Shown here: positions 1 to 9,440 of the stretch, piece after piece
How the letters are laid out: each line of letters begins with the position of its first letter
Numbering within the stretch: the stretch's first letter is position 1
From: Trichomonas vaginalis G3
Lineage: Eukaryota; Parabasalia; Trichomonadida; Trichomonadidae
Assembly (NCBI RefSeq): GCF_026262505.1
Contig: NC_067207.1
Location: 11,748,082-11,812,081 of the forward strand
Length of the DNA: 64,000 bases
Reading direction: 5' to 3'
The notes under the pieces: generated by a model
The model's database searches: none
The model's input: only the letters and a program-made list of their open reading frames with translations
What the model was told of the DNA's origin: nothing
Position numbers and translations under genes: made by a program

Positions 1-135
1 ATAGTTTTTGTTCAGAAATGCTAACATGTTCATTTTATCTTCTGCTGGTTTCTCTACTTCTTTCTTTAAGTCAGCATAGTCGTTTCGCATACGTTCTATC
101 TCTTTGACGGAGTAGTTATATTCCTCATTGCTGCT
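1..135 (-). CDS. Partial Maverick ORF running off the left edge
   Basis: A 45-codon open minus-strand frame runs from 135 down to base 1 and continues outside the window. The peptide is charged and probably helical (it contains VKEIERMRNDYADLKKEVE). No family is recognised. It belongs to the Maverick by position. Confidence 0.4.
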
Positions 136-248
136 TTACATTTTGAACATTGCGGGTTCATTTTTGCGTTATATTCTGAAACCTTACCTGCTAAAACAAC
201 TAAGGCGTCAATTGCTCTCTTTAACCAAAAGTTGCGGGTCTTATTTGT

Positions 249-755
249 TCATTCCATATCTTTACCTCTTCTATCTTTATCTCTTATCTGCATACACATT
301 TTGCAACTAACGAAACAAAGTTGTCCGTAGGTCTTAAACTCCCCAGATTTTGTATATGTCAGAGATGTTCTTATATACCAATCGCAATCTTTGTCCATGA
401 CTTTGTGGTTGCAATGAAATCCAAGAAACTCATAGTTAACCTTTCGTATGAACTTCTTTATTTCTACTGAGTCAGTTGCTTTGACTTCTATTTCATCGAA
501 TTCTGGAATAGTAAGGCTTTGTTGTTGGATTTCAGGAAGTTTAGGTAGATGGTCAATAATGTCCTGCATTTCATAAAGATACTGTTCATTTGTTTCATCT
601 TTCGCAGTGCAATCTAAATCTCCTTGGAGAAGTTCTTGCTTTATCTTCTGGATTTCTGTTTCGAAAGTATATGAAGAAGGAATGAAGCTTTTCATCTCTA
701 CTAACATTGAAGTTGGGTTCATGACTAAAGAGTTTGGTGCTGTTGTTGCTAACAT
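249..755 (-). CDS. Maverick hypothetical protein with Cys/His-rich C-terminus
   Basis: The frame gives about 168 residues from the ATG at 755. An ATG further upstream at 827 would run into the tandem repeat and a very AT-rich stretch, so 755 is preferred. The N-terminal two thirds is acidic and helical. The last 50 residues contain FHCNH, a lone Cys, and CFVSCKMC, a set of Cys and His residues that could bind one or two zinc ions. The function is unknown. A nucleic-acid-binding role is only a guess from the metal-ligand pattern. Confidence 0.5.
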   Translation of the reverse strand: MLATTAPNSLVMNPTSMLVEMKSFIPSSYTFETEIQKIKQELLQGDLDCTAKDETNEQYLYEMQDIIDHLPKLPEIQQQSLTIPEFDEIEVKATDSVEIKKFIRKVNYEFLGFHCNHKVMDKDCDWYIRTSLTYTKSGEFKTYGQLCFVSCKMCMQIRDKDRRGKDME

Positions 756-820
756 GTTCTTACAATAAAAATAAAAAAATATTTTTTTAAAAAAACCAAC
801 TTTATTTTTTATTTCGGGAA

Positions 821-1341
821 AATTCATGAGGTGAAAAAGAGGTGAAAAAAGAGGTGAAATCTCACCTCTTCACCTAAAATATATTTTGTCTGATTTACGC
901 TCATTACGATGAAGTTTCGACAAAACATTTACGTTCATGTTTGACAAACATTTACGATGAAATCATGAAAATTCATGAGGTGAAAAAAGAGGTGAAAAAA
1001 GAGGTGAAATCTCACCTCTTCACCTAAAATATATTTTTGTCTGATTTACGCTCATTACGATGAAGTTTCGACAAAACATTTACGTTCATGTTTGACAAAA
1101 CATTTACGATGAAATCATGAAAATTCATGAGGTGAAAAAAGAGGTGAAAAAAGAGGTGAAATCTCACCTCTTCACCTAAAATTATTTTTGTCTGATTTAC
1201 GCTCATTACGATGAAGTTTCGACAAAACATTTACGTTCATGTTTGACAAAACATTTACGATGAAATCATGAAAATTCATGAGGTGAAAAAAGAGGTGAAA
1301 AAAGAGGTGAAATCTCACCTCTTCACCTAAAATATATTTTT
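821..1341. repeat. Tandem array, about 3.5 copies of a 150-151-bp unit
   Basis: Copies begin at 821, 971, 1122 and 1273 with the same AATTCATGAGGTG start and are nearly identical; the last is partial. Each unit contains a hairpin made from AGGTGA...GAGGTGA against TCACCTCTTCACCT, followed by repeats of CATTTACG and GACAAA. No coding potential is supported; open frames across it are artefacts of the repeat. It separates two Maverick genes. Confidence 0.9.
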
Positions 1342-1405
1342 GCTGAATTCAGCAACAAAATTCAAATTGTAAAAAGTCAAGCTTGAAAAATGTAAGTGTT
1401 TAGTC

Positions 1406-1585
1406 TTAGTAAGATGGTAGCTTCTTAAAGCATATGCCGTCCTTGAGTTTTATGTACGTGAAGAGAAGTACAATGAATTCAATTACGAGTACAATTGCAA
1501 TGACAACTAAGGCAACTATTTTTGTCTTTTGGCCAGCAAGGTACTTCTTCTCTTCCAATGGTTCGGCAGAACTATACTCACTCAT
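1406..1585 (-). CDS. Small single-pass membrane protein, Maverick
   Basis: About 59 residues starting MSEYSSAEPLEEKK. A charged N-terminus is followed by one strongly hydrophobic helix (VALVVIAIVLVIEFIVLLF) and a short basic tail. No family is recognised. The topology suggests a small tail- or signal-anchored membrane protein. The longer frame to 1597 begins with TTG, so the ATG at 1585 is used. Confidence 0.5.
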   Translation of the reverse strand: MSEYSSAEPLEEKKYLAGQKTKIVALVVIAIVLVIEFIVLLFTYIKLKDGICFKKLPSY

Positions 1586-1628
1586 GAGAAATGCCAAAAC
1601 GGTTTAATAGAAAAAGTGTCATTTTTTC

Positions 1629-1823
1629 ATGTCCGAAGACTCGAAGGTGCAACACTTCCAAAATACCGACGAACTCAGAAGAGCAGCATGGCAGTATGTT
1701 CTTGACAACTTCTTTGAGTTCTCCAGGTACACCTTGGAAAATGCTGAAGAACTCCGACACAGAGAATTTGGAGAAATTGCACTCCAATACTACCTTGACA
1801 AACAAAGGGTAAACAAAGGGTAA
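1629..1823 (+). CDS. Small helical protein, Maverick
   Basis: 64 residues beginning MSEDSKVQHFQ, rich in Glu, Arg and aromatic residues and predicted helical. The ATG is preceded at about ten bases by TCATTTTTT, a good match to the trichomonad initiator. The frame runs antiparallel to the membrane-protein gene just to the left, and the two starts face away from each other. Function unknown. Confidence 0.45.
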   Translation: MSEDSKVQHFQNTDELRRAAWQYVLDNFFEFSRYTLENAEELRHREFGEIALQYYLDKQRVNKG

Positions 1824-1865
1824 AATAAGACTAAAAAACTTAAACGTTTAAAAAGTGACATTTTT

Positions 1866-2012
1866 ATGAGCTCCGAGTCACCGAGAAAAACTTGGTCAGA
1901 TGTTAGCAGCTTACTTCCTGAGGAGGATGGAAGCGTTACATACGTAAGGTTCAAAAACAACGAACCTGGAATTGCGTACCAATTCGCAATTACAATGACC
2001 ATGGAAGAGTAA
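1866..2012 (+). CDS. Small ORF of 48 residues, Maverick
   Basis: ATG at 1866 follows GTGACATTTTT, the same kind of leader as the neighbouring plus-strand small gene. The peptide starts MSSESPRKTWSDVSSLLPE and ends TMTMEE. It lies 42 bases after the stop of the 1629-1823 gene, so the two could be a small same-strand cluster. No known family. Confidence 0.4.
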   Translation: MSSESPRKTWSDVSSLLPEEDGSVTYVRFKNNEPGIAYQFAITMTMEE

Positions 2013-2094
2013 CGAAAGGTTCTACAAGAGAAACCAGCTCTAAACAACTCAGAAAAGAAAGAATAAAAAGTTAACTCGTACTTGTTTATTTTTT

Positions 2095-2671
2095 TTACTT
2101 GTATGGGCAAGCTGCAAGAATGAAGTCGACTATCTCAGTCTTTGTCTTGACCAGTTGGACTGCTCTTGCGAGTACGTCTGTTTTGCGGTCTCCAGCTGGT
2201 GTCTGACCTTCGTAATTGCGCATGTTCTTGAGAGCTCCAACTGTAAATGGTTGTAGGATGAAGAGTCTCTCAGACTGCTTGAGGTAGTCTTCACGGTCAC
2301 GAACCGAATCTGTGGTACGAGTCGAATCGGTCGATTTGAGGGAAGAGACTGAAAGCCTGTCTTCTTCCATTGGGGTAGTAGCATACTCTTTGCGTAAGCG
2401 GTTCAGACCTTCCTCGAACTCTTGGTCTCTCTTGGATTGAGATTGGAATTGTGGGGCAGGGTTTTGCATAAACATCCAAGGGTTGGGGAAGTAAGGCATA
2501 GGCTGAGGAGGAGGGTAGTTCGGGAAGCCTTGTGGTAGGTAGTAACCTTGAGGTGGAAATTGGTAGTATTTGGTGGAGGACTTGCTGGAACTGAGGTTGC
2601 TGAGGTGCAGGGGCTGGTGCTTTAGGTTCCTCTGGTTTGGGAATGGGCTCGGTTGGTGGTACGTCGGACAT
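2095..2671 (-). pseudogene. Proline/glutamine-rich Maverick protein region, broken
   Basis: Minus-strand coding signal covers this stretch. The start side is low-complexity and rich in Pro, Glu and Gln (MSDVPPTEPIPKPEEPKAPA). The end side is charged and helical and closes with DFILAACPYK. The region is broken. Such Pro/Gln-rich proteins are common in Mavericks, but this one matches no named component by eye. Confidence 0.45.
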
Positions 2672-2687
2672 CTGTTTGTGGCTTAAC

Positions 2688-2800
2688 CGTCGGAAGGAAA
2701 AACCTTTCCTGTCGAAGGAAAAACCTTTCCTGTCGGAAGGAAAAACCTTTCCTGTCGGAAGGAAAAACCTTTCCTGTCGGAAGGAAAAACTTTTTCTGAA
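2688..2800. repeat. Short tandem repeat, about five copies of a 22-24-bp unit
   Basis: The motif GGAAGGAAAAACCTTTCC, itself largely palindromic, repeats head to tail with TGTC linkers. A looser version (GGGAAAATTTTTTCC) continues near 2880-2925. It sits between the minus-strand Pro-rich region and the plus-strand 2924 gene, where two divergent transcripts would start. Confidence 0.8.
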
Positions 2801-2923
2801 GTTCGACCAAAAGTTCTCAATTTTCGAAAAATTTGAAATGGTTTACGGACGGACAACTGGAAGAGTCCTTCCTGTCGTCGGGAAAATTTTTTCCAAGTTG
2901 TCGGGAAAATATTTTCCTGTCGG

Positions 2924-3271
2924 ATGGAAGGACTCGGAATACCAGAAGGATTTGACGAGGCAATTTACCTTATAGAGTTAAATGAAGTTGTTAAGCAGTA
3001 CTTGCGCAGGGTAATGAAGCCCAAGGTCAAGTTCACCACACTATTTCTGGAAGGTCTACACTTCAGCTCGAGACTTCGACTGGAATTCCAATTCAAATAC
3101 CAGACGGACAGCCTACGATGGCATAAAGGACGCAAAAGAGAAGCTCTTGTTAAGTTCCTAAACAAACGTCCTTGGATAAAAACCAAACAAGGAGAACCCC
3201 CTACCCCATATGAAATTGGCAATTCAGTCTCTCCTTCACTTCTCGGTCACGCCGTTCTACATAACCTGTGA
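2924..3271 (+). CDS. Hypothetical Maverick protein, 115 residues
   Basis: ATG at 2924; the peptide begins MEGLGIPEGFDEAIYLIEL and becomes basic toward the C-terminus. No motif is recognised. The leader derives from the decayed short repeats just upstream. It could be an authentic small gene or the tail of a longer one. Confidence 0.35.
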   Translation: MEGLGIPEGFDEAIYLIELNEVVKQYLRRVMKPKVKFTTLFLEGLHFSSRLRLEFQFKYQTDSLRWHKGRKREALVKFLNKRPWIKTKQGEPPTPYEIGNSVSPSLLGHAVLHNL

Positions 3272-3397
3272 AGGCGACATCCAACCAGTTCAGTCAACCT
3301 TAACGTTTTGAGTAAAAACATTTTTTTTCATTTTTTGAATGAAGCAAGTTAATTCGTCCCACACCAATCTCAATGGACCGATGAAGAGTTTCAAGCT

Positions 3398-3877
3398 ATG
3401 GTTGAAGGCGTTGAGAACGACATAGACGGCGAACTTGAAGGAGCTCAAATCACAATTGCAACCAAAATTGCAGGAGTCAAGGAACAGATAGCTCCACTTA
3501 AAGCTACCAAAGCTACTCTTGACCTCATGGATAGTTACCGTTTAGATGTCAAGAGTGGAATAAGACAATTAAAATTAAAACTTCTAAACTACGAAGCTAT
3601 ACTCCAAAAGTTAGCAGAAATGAGAAGACTTTACCAGAGCTACTTACATGTAAGGGACTTACCTTCAAGCAGTCCGACCAAAGATGAATTTTCTGACATT
3701 GTCCCAATTTTGTCCGAAAGTCAGCTCAGATGTTTTGAACTGCTCCCAACATATCCAGAATATGAACGTTTGCCTGAACTCTTCCGCAATCTCAAAAACG
3801 TTTTTTGGTTCTCATGTTCGAAACTTTTATCGGAAGAGACAACAAACGTTCAGAAGAAGAACAAGATATTATTTTAA
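3398..3877 (+). CDS. Hypothetical coiled-coil protein, Maverick
   Basis: 159 residues starting MVEGVENDIDGELEG. The first half is rich in Lys, Leu and Ala with heptad-like spacing, suggesting a coiled coil; the second half is more aromatic. No named family. It lies upstream of and in line with the 3954 gene, with a leader of TTTTCATTTTTTGAATG type about 50 bases earlier. Confidence 0.4.
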   Translation: MVEGVENDIDGELEGAQITIATKIAGVKEQIAPLKATKATLDLMDSYRLDVKSGIRQLKLKLLNYEAILQKLAEMRRLYQSYLHVRDLPSSSPTKDEFSDIVPILSESQLRCFELLPTYPEYERLPELFRNLKNVFWFSCSKLLSEETTNVQKKNKILF

Positions 3878-3953
3878 ACTTGTTGTATGACTTAACCGTC
3901 ATAACAAGCTTTTTGAAGTAAAACCGTCATTCTCAAACCACTTCATTTTTTCG

Positions 3954-4658
3954 ATGTCCGAACAAGCACCGAAGCCGAACACAATGGCAGATGTCCTTTC
4001 AATGTTGCCAGACAAGCGCCCAGTTCAAATTCAAATTTTGAATTTGAAAGCTCATCTGACAAACACCGTTAAGACTCTCCAAAGTAGTCTTATGGAAGAG
4101 ATGAAGGGACTTAAAGGTGAGTTCCTCATGAACCAAGCTTCCAATGAGAAAGTCCTGAACGATTTGACGGAAACCTTGCGCATTTACGCGAGAGAGAACC
4201 GAGACCTTGCCAGACTCATCTACCGTTTCTTCGAAGAGATAGATGCCATCTGGAAGGTACTCGGAAAGGACAGAACCTCCAACACCGTAATTCGTGAGTA
4301 CCAAATTGAAGAAGGAATTGTCGAGGAAGAAGAGAAACACGAAGAAGAGGAAGAGGAAGAAGAGGAAGAAGAGAAACACGAAGAAGAGGAAGTTTGGGCA
4401 ACCCTTGTTGCCGATGACAACTTACGAAATTTCCCAACCCTACCATATACCAAATCCGCAACAAGAGACAGGCAAGGTTCTTACCCCAGTCCTCAACAAC
4501 TTGGGACACTTGACCCTTACCCTTCGAAATTACGGTACAATTTCCATGGGAAGGCTTGTCGGTATGCAATGGTTCCAAATCCAAACAAGAAGACGAAGGT
4601 CAGACACATTGACGGTGACAAAGCTCACAACCGTAAGGAGAACCTCGAGTGGTTCTAA
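3954..4658 (+). CDS. Acidic coiled-coil protein with HNH-endonuclease-like C-terminus
   Basis: 234 residues. Residues 1-120 are helical; about 120-145 are almost pure Glu with two KHEEEE blocks; the last 31 residues look like the second half of an HNH_3 homing-endonuclease domain: MVPNPNKKTKVRHIDGDK, then NRKENLEWF. In that family the pattern is F.PNP..K..V.HIDGDK.NN..ENLEW. The ATG is preceded by TTCATTTTTTCG. HNH_3 domains nick or cut DNA. Whether this short version is active cannot be judged; it may have been kept only as a DNA-binding tail. Confidence 0.55.
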   Translation: MSEQAPKPNTMADVLSMLPDKRPVQIQILNLKAHLTNTVKTLQSSLMEEMKGLKGEFLMNQASNEKVLNDLTETLRIYARENRDLARLIYRFFEEIDAIWKVLGKDRTSNTVIREYQIEEGIVEEEEKHEEEEEEEEEEEKHEEEEVWATLVADDNLRNFPTLPYTKSATRDRQGSYPSPQQLGTLDPYPSKLRYNFHGKACRYAMVPNPNKKTKVRHIDGDKAHNRKENLEWF

Positions 4659-4676
4659 GAGTAAAAAAATTTTATT

Positions 4677-5017
4677 TTAGGGGGAAACCCCAAGTAAATT
4701 TAGGTGTTTATTTGGATAAGTATGTGAAATTAAGGTCAATTTGCAAATTAGTTCCCGACCTTTGAATTGGACTCTTTCGTTCTCCCAGTTGCGTAGGAGG
4801 TCGTCCCAGAGGAGTTGGTAGATTGCCAATCCAAGGACGATTTGTCCTCCCAGGCATTGAGGATGTACTGCTCGTAGAGTCTCATGACCTCTCCTTGCAA
4901 CCAGACACTCTCCCTTGGAACGTAAGGCTTCTTCGAAGTGCTCGAATGCGATTGGCTGCGTGACCATCCGAAATGACACTTTTTGTACGTTTGGTCAATG
5001 TTCGTGTCTCGTGCCAT
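4677..5017 (-). pseudogene. Hypothetical Maverick coding region
   Basis: Minus-strand coding signal is present with a likely start MARDTNIDQTYKK near 5017. Two overlapping frames are open and I could not decide between them, so the region is treated as uncertain or broken. No family is recognised. It converges on the HNH-tailed gene. Confidence 0.3.
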
Positions 5018-5311
5018 AGTCGACGAAAATACAAACAAACAGGTTATATATGAGTTTGAGACCAAGAATGGTGTAACTCGACCTGTCCGATTCAAATTCG
5101 AATAAAAATTTTTTATTTCATGCAATGTTTAACTATTTCACCATCTTCTTTAACACCCCAATATTTCCTTTTCGATATTACATGAACTTCGGTGAAAATT
5201 TTCCAATTTGAATTGACCCATGCATCTTTTCACCGACCATTCCCATTTCAATGAGTTTGTTGTATCCTTCTTCGTTCGTCATGAGTGCGTCAATGTTCTC
5301 ATAGTAAACCT

Positions 5312-7150
5312 TCACTTTGGATTTGACTTCGGAGAAGAACTCATTGTAGTTTCAAGGACTGCCTTTGCGAACTGAGGGTAAGACCAATGTTCGACAATAG
5401 GTTTTAATGTGGTTACTAAGCCACTTTGACCTTGAGTGAATTCGTACTTCAAAACAAAAGGAGAAAACCTTTCAACAAAGTTGTCGACCTTCTCATAATG
5501 TTTACTCTTCATCGCTTGAGGTTTCTTAATGGAATATCCCCATGTCGAATTCATAAGCAATTTGAGTGTCATTGCAAGTTTGGGGTTTGAAGCTTTCCTA
5601 ATATCATACAGTTGTTGTATGACTTTTCCAACTGTATAGTTCCTTCCTGGGAACTCACCATCTTCGTTTGGAATTCCAGTCGGGATATATTGGACAAACC
5701 TCATGTACGCAGCGTTAAGGTCGACATAGTATATTTTTTCATCTGAGTCGAACTTGTCGCATCCAATGGTCCAGTTCGTGGAAATTCAAGTGAGTCTCTT
5801 ATCTTCTGAGAAACTTCTCCTGTTATCTCATAAACATCGTCGAAGCAACCTGTTTCATATAAAACCTTCTGACCTAACTCAGATGCTCTCCAATACAATT
5901 TGACGTCAATTGGATGTCTCAATGGAAGTTTGTTTATAGCATCTTGAAGTTCTTGCAACCTCATTGGAAGTTCTTCTGGTTCAGGTTGGTATCCGAACAA
6001 TCCAACTCCTTTTGGAACTGTGTACTTCTTTTGTACTAGAACTTTGTCTGGAACAACTTTTGGTCTTGCTAACAGTGAAAAGTTTGTTTCGTCTTTTGGT
6101 ACAAAACTTTCTGTCAGCTTGTCATCTGGAATCGGTTCCAACAAACCTTTCTCGAAAAGAATGTTAACAGCTCTGACAATGTTGCACTTGCCTTTTCCGA
6201 ACAATGGGTTTGTAAGACTTTCGTTCAACATGAAGTGGTTGTGGAAAATTACAATCTTCAACCATGGTAAGTCTTTGTCAACAACATAGTCGTCATGTGA
6301 AGAACCTTTAGCTGTAGGTATGTTGACTCGGATATTGACATTTGCCAACGGTGCAATTTTTGCCAATTGACCTCTGAGAATGTACCTTGTCTTCACACAT
6401 GACTCAAGATACTTCATCTTCTCTTCTGTAACAAGACCAGAGTTCCTGAGACATGTAAGAATGCAAGGTTCGTTGACAATTTTTCAATTGAATTGTAAAT
6501 TCCATACCTTGTCAAGTCAATGTCAGACTTATTTATGAAGGGAAGTATCCAGCATGTTGTCTGACTGCTTGAGGGTTAGGTTGGTACCATTCGAACTTCA
6601 CGCTTACAATTCCTTCAATTGCATTCAAAATGTCTGAGTCGGAGTCAACCATTTGTTCTCTCTTTGTAGTCTTGAAAGCGTCAAGAAGCATTGCAGCTGT
6701 TGTGACATTGCCATGTGCATAGTAAATGTGACCATCCAAATCTGTTATGGTCAATCTGAGATTGTATCCTTTCTTATTTCCGTCTTGAATTGCAGCAAGT
6801 ACTCCCATGAAGCCTTCTTTGTTCTTTCCATCGTCAAAGTTTACTGTAAAGGTTCGACCAGATGTAATTTTACTTCTAACTTCACGATACTTCTCATATG
6901 CATATCTTGTTCTTTCCATGGGAGCATGTGCGTCTTCACCTTTTCCTTTTTTCCTCCTCAAAGGATGCAATTGTTCGTCATGTTTCCAGTAGAACCTGGC
7001 AAAGCCGTCGTGTCCTTCAACTTGAGGCTCACTAACATCGAAAGGCATGTCCATAAGAGTTCTTCTTCTAACCTCTCTAGTCTGTTTTGGATAATTTTGC
7101 GCGTGCTGTTTCCAAGTCCATTTCATAGCGAAGACCAGACAATTTGTCAT
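5312..7150 (-). pseudogene. Protein-primed family B DNA polymerase of the Maverick, broken
   Basis: This is the replication polymerase typical of Mavericks and related protein-primed replicons. The upstream part (near 7150-6533) has the mixed basic and aromatic composition of the N-terminal region. The downstream part contains LKLLMNSTWGYSIKKP, the K...NS.(Y/W)G motif of family B polymerases that contacts the incoming nucleotide. The region is broken. In the intact family, one protein synthesises the element from a protein primer bound at the inverted-repeat ends. Confidence 0.75.
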
Positions 7151-7658
7151 AGACTTTTATGGGTCTTCCCTTCCTATATTTAAAATTCTTTGAAACTCTC
7201 CAGCCATATCTTTCTAACTCTGCTTTTTATTCTAGCAGACCTTATCCATTCTATGCGGGGGCATTTTTATAAAATAAAAAAATATTTTTTTCTTACTTTA
7301 CATAACCGCCTGCTGCCATAAGTCTTTGCGCCAACCCATACCAGCTAATGAAGGTTGACTTGGTTTAGTTTGGAAACTAACTTTGGTTTTGGTTTATCTT
7401 CAGTTTTTTGGTTTTTCTTCTTCTATCGGTTTTTCGTCACTTTTCGTTCCTCTGACTTTACCTCACTTGCAGGTATGGTTGTGTCGTCAACATCTTCATA
7501 AATATCATATGCCATTTGTTTTTGTTTTCCTTTCAACTTTTTGTGTTTGTTGTAAAGTTTGAATATTTCGACTCTAAGTCAATGAGATGTTCTATAATGA
7601 ACTGTTGGTCAGTGAAGTAAACTTTTTCCATCTGTTGTCTCGAAAGCTCCTTCAGACT
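7151..7658. other. Maverick spacer with decayed coding signal
   Basis: About 500 bases between polymerase and the 7659 gene. Short minus-strand stretches have coding-like composition (Lys, Thr and Phe rich) but no frame of useful length survives. No RNA gene or repeat was seen. Confidence 0.4.
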
Positions 7659-7874
7659 TCAATATTTATTTGTGAGAGTCTGTTTCTTTTTTGAGATACT
7701 AGCCGTTCCATTTCTATGAAAAGTGACTTTGTAGTTAGGGTTTGTATTTCCAGACCTGGCACTTTCTATTATTGAATTTTTCTCTTCATCTGTAAGTTCT
7801 TTGACAGGTTTTTGACAATGGTTCTGACTTTTTGTTTGTGGTGTCAAATCTACCGTTTCAACTTCTTCGGTCAT
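7659..7874 (-). CDS. Small hydrophilic Maverick protein
   Basis: 71 residues beginning MTEEVETVDLTPQTKSQ and ending with a short Lys-rich tail. It has a 5' leader TTTTTACTGAGATGAA directly before ATG, shared with the next minus-strand gene. No known family. Confidence 0.45.
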   Translation of the reverse strand: MTEEVETVDLTPQTKSQNHCQKPVKELTDEEKNSIIESARSGNTNPNYKVTFHRNGTASISKKKQTLTNKY

Positions 7875-7921
7875 TTCATCTCAGTAAAAAATTTTAGTTT
7901 GGTTTGTTTTCAACTGGTTGT

Positions 7922-8050
7922 TTAGGTTTTTTTAAGTCGGTCTAAAACTTTCCTGAGGTATAGGAAGAACTTGACAAACACTGGTTGTGTAACTGCTGGA
8001 AGCCGACAAATCCATCTTGAGCCCATTTGTCTCAATGCTGTATTGTTCAT
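7922..8050 (-). CDS. Very small basic ORF (42 residues), Maverick
   Basis: ATG at 8050 is preceded by exactly the same leader (TTTTTACTGAGATGAA) as the 7659-7874 gene. The repeated leader is the main reason to believe it. The peptide is basic and hydrophobic (it contains PVFVKFFLYLRKVL) and could be membrane-active. No known family. Confidence 0.35.
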   Translation of the reverse strand: MNNTALRQMGSRWICRLPAVTQPVFVKFFLYLRKVLDRLKKT

Positions 8051-8069
8051 TTCATCTCAGTAAAAAAAT

Positions 8070-8471
8070 TTACATTCCCCACGTTTGAGGCGGTTGAGGT
8101 TGGTTGTTGTTTACCCACTGTTGTGCATGGTTATATCCTCTGTTAAAGAATCTTTCACCTTGGTCCATATAGTGCCCTGCTTGGTTATAGTAGTCATTTG
8201 CTTTGTTATAGTAGTTTCCTGCTTCTCTTCCTACATTGTCCATCCATCCTTGAACTTTTCCTCTTGTTTCAGGATTTGGAATAAGATTTGCTGCATCTCG
8301 TGCTACCTCCAACCTTTCTGTACAGTTTGTATAATAGGTTGTGCTTTCTCTTTCAGTATACCTAATGTACTCAAAATCTTCCTTCCAATTCCAAATGCAC
8401 CTCTCTAGCTATTGTTCCCACTGCGGGTAAAAATCTGGATGCAACTCCTGCTAATGCGCCAAATAAACCCA
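8070..8471 (-). pseudogene. Maverick protein with amphipathic N-terminus, minor-capsid-like; broken
   Basis: The region starts MGLFGALAGVASRFLPAVG, a glycine/alanine amphipathic segment, and ends in an Asn/Tyr/Gln-rich tail (NNQPQPPQTWGM). The same general plan, MG-FG start and Pro/Gln-rich end, is seen in the 11599-11841 gene. Short membrane-active minor capsid or core proteins of adeno-like viruses and Polintons have this look, but the assignment is inference. The region is broken. Confidence 0.4.
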
Positions 8472-8583
8472 TTTCTTATAGGGTAAAAAATGACGAATCC
8501 AAACAAGGACCCCTATGTTTCTAAAGCAACAAAGAAAGCACTCATGATAAAAATCTTTTAGTTCAACACCAAATGCTTGGTTT

Positions 8584-9277
8584 ATGGATATCTTGGAAAA
8601 CATTCCGAGGTATAGAGAAGATGGACCTCCATACTGGCTAATATTTGTCGGTCAAAACACAAGATACTGTGAAGCCATACCATTATGGTCCAAAAATATT
8701 TTAGATGTGAAAACTGCTTTGACAATATTCGTTGACAAATACCATCCAACAAAACTGACATCTGACTGTGAAAGTTCTTTCAAATCAGACGATATTAAAA
8801 ACTATCTGCGTTCAAAAAATGTAAACCAATATTTCATTGTCGACCAAAACCATTCTGCTCTTGGTGTCATTGACAGTTGTATAAAAATCTTAAGAGACTT
8901 AAACCAACCACAAGGTGGTGAGGTAGATGAAATGTCATATGACGACAAGTACAGACACTTCTCCATGGCAAAGATGAGACAAGTTTTAAATATTTACAAT
9001 AGCCGTAAACAAAAGGTTTGGGAAACCATTCCCTGAAGAAATGAAAAACAACCCTGACTTAGAGAAAGACTATATATTTAATAGTTTAGTCAAAAGAGAC
9101 AAACAAGAAAGAATGCCAGGCTTCAAACTTAAGAAAGGTGACAAAGTAAAAATAGAAATACCTAAACGCGACCCATATGAAAATACTATTGACTATGACA
9201 ACAATGGCTCGACAGGTACTCACATTCGTGTTCGTAAAAATAGAAGAAAGTATACAAGAGAATATTATGAGTTTTAG
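8584..9277 (+). pseudogene. Retroviral-type integrase of the Maverick, broken
   Basis: The DDE integrase core is recognisable (YWLIFVGQNTRYCEAIPLW, then KLTSDCESSF and a following Glu-rich helix region). Downstream is a small basic module (MPGFKLKKGDKVKIEIPK) like the SH3/chromo-type C-terminal domain that holds target DNA. Coding signal may extend somewhat beyond both ends (about 8496-9441). The gene is broken. In the intact family it inserts the element and makes the target duplication. Confidence 0.75.
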
Positions 9278-9440
9278 GCAAACATGGCAAAATGTACAGA
9301 CTGCAAGCAGAAGATAAAACTACTATTGTCAGACCTCGTTTCAAACTTGTCAAAGTTCAAGGTGGTATACTTTCAAAGACAGTTCCTAACAAATATAAGA
9401 CAACTCCTGACGAATATGCTAAAGAAGTTGAAAATGACGA

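Noticed and set aside
821-1341. CRISPR-like array
   Set aside because: Whole 150-bp units repeat, including the would-be spacers, in a eukaryotic virus-like element; simple tandem duplication.
1591-1812. 73-codon plus-strand frame overlapping the 64-residue gene
   Set aside because: The 1629 frame has the initiator-like leader and better protein composition; the other is a shadow.
4216-4584. Minus-strand Ser- and Leu-rich ORFs opposite the poly-Glu gene
   Set aside because: They are antisense translations of GAAGAG repeats; the plus-strand frame has a start, leader and recognisable C-terminal motif.
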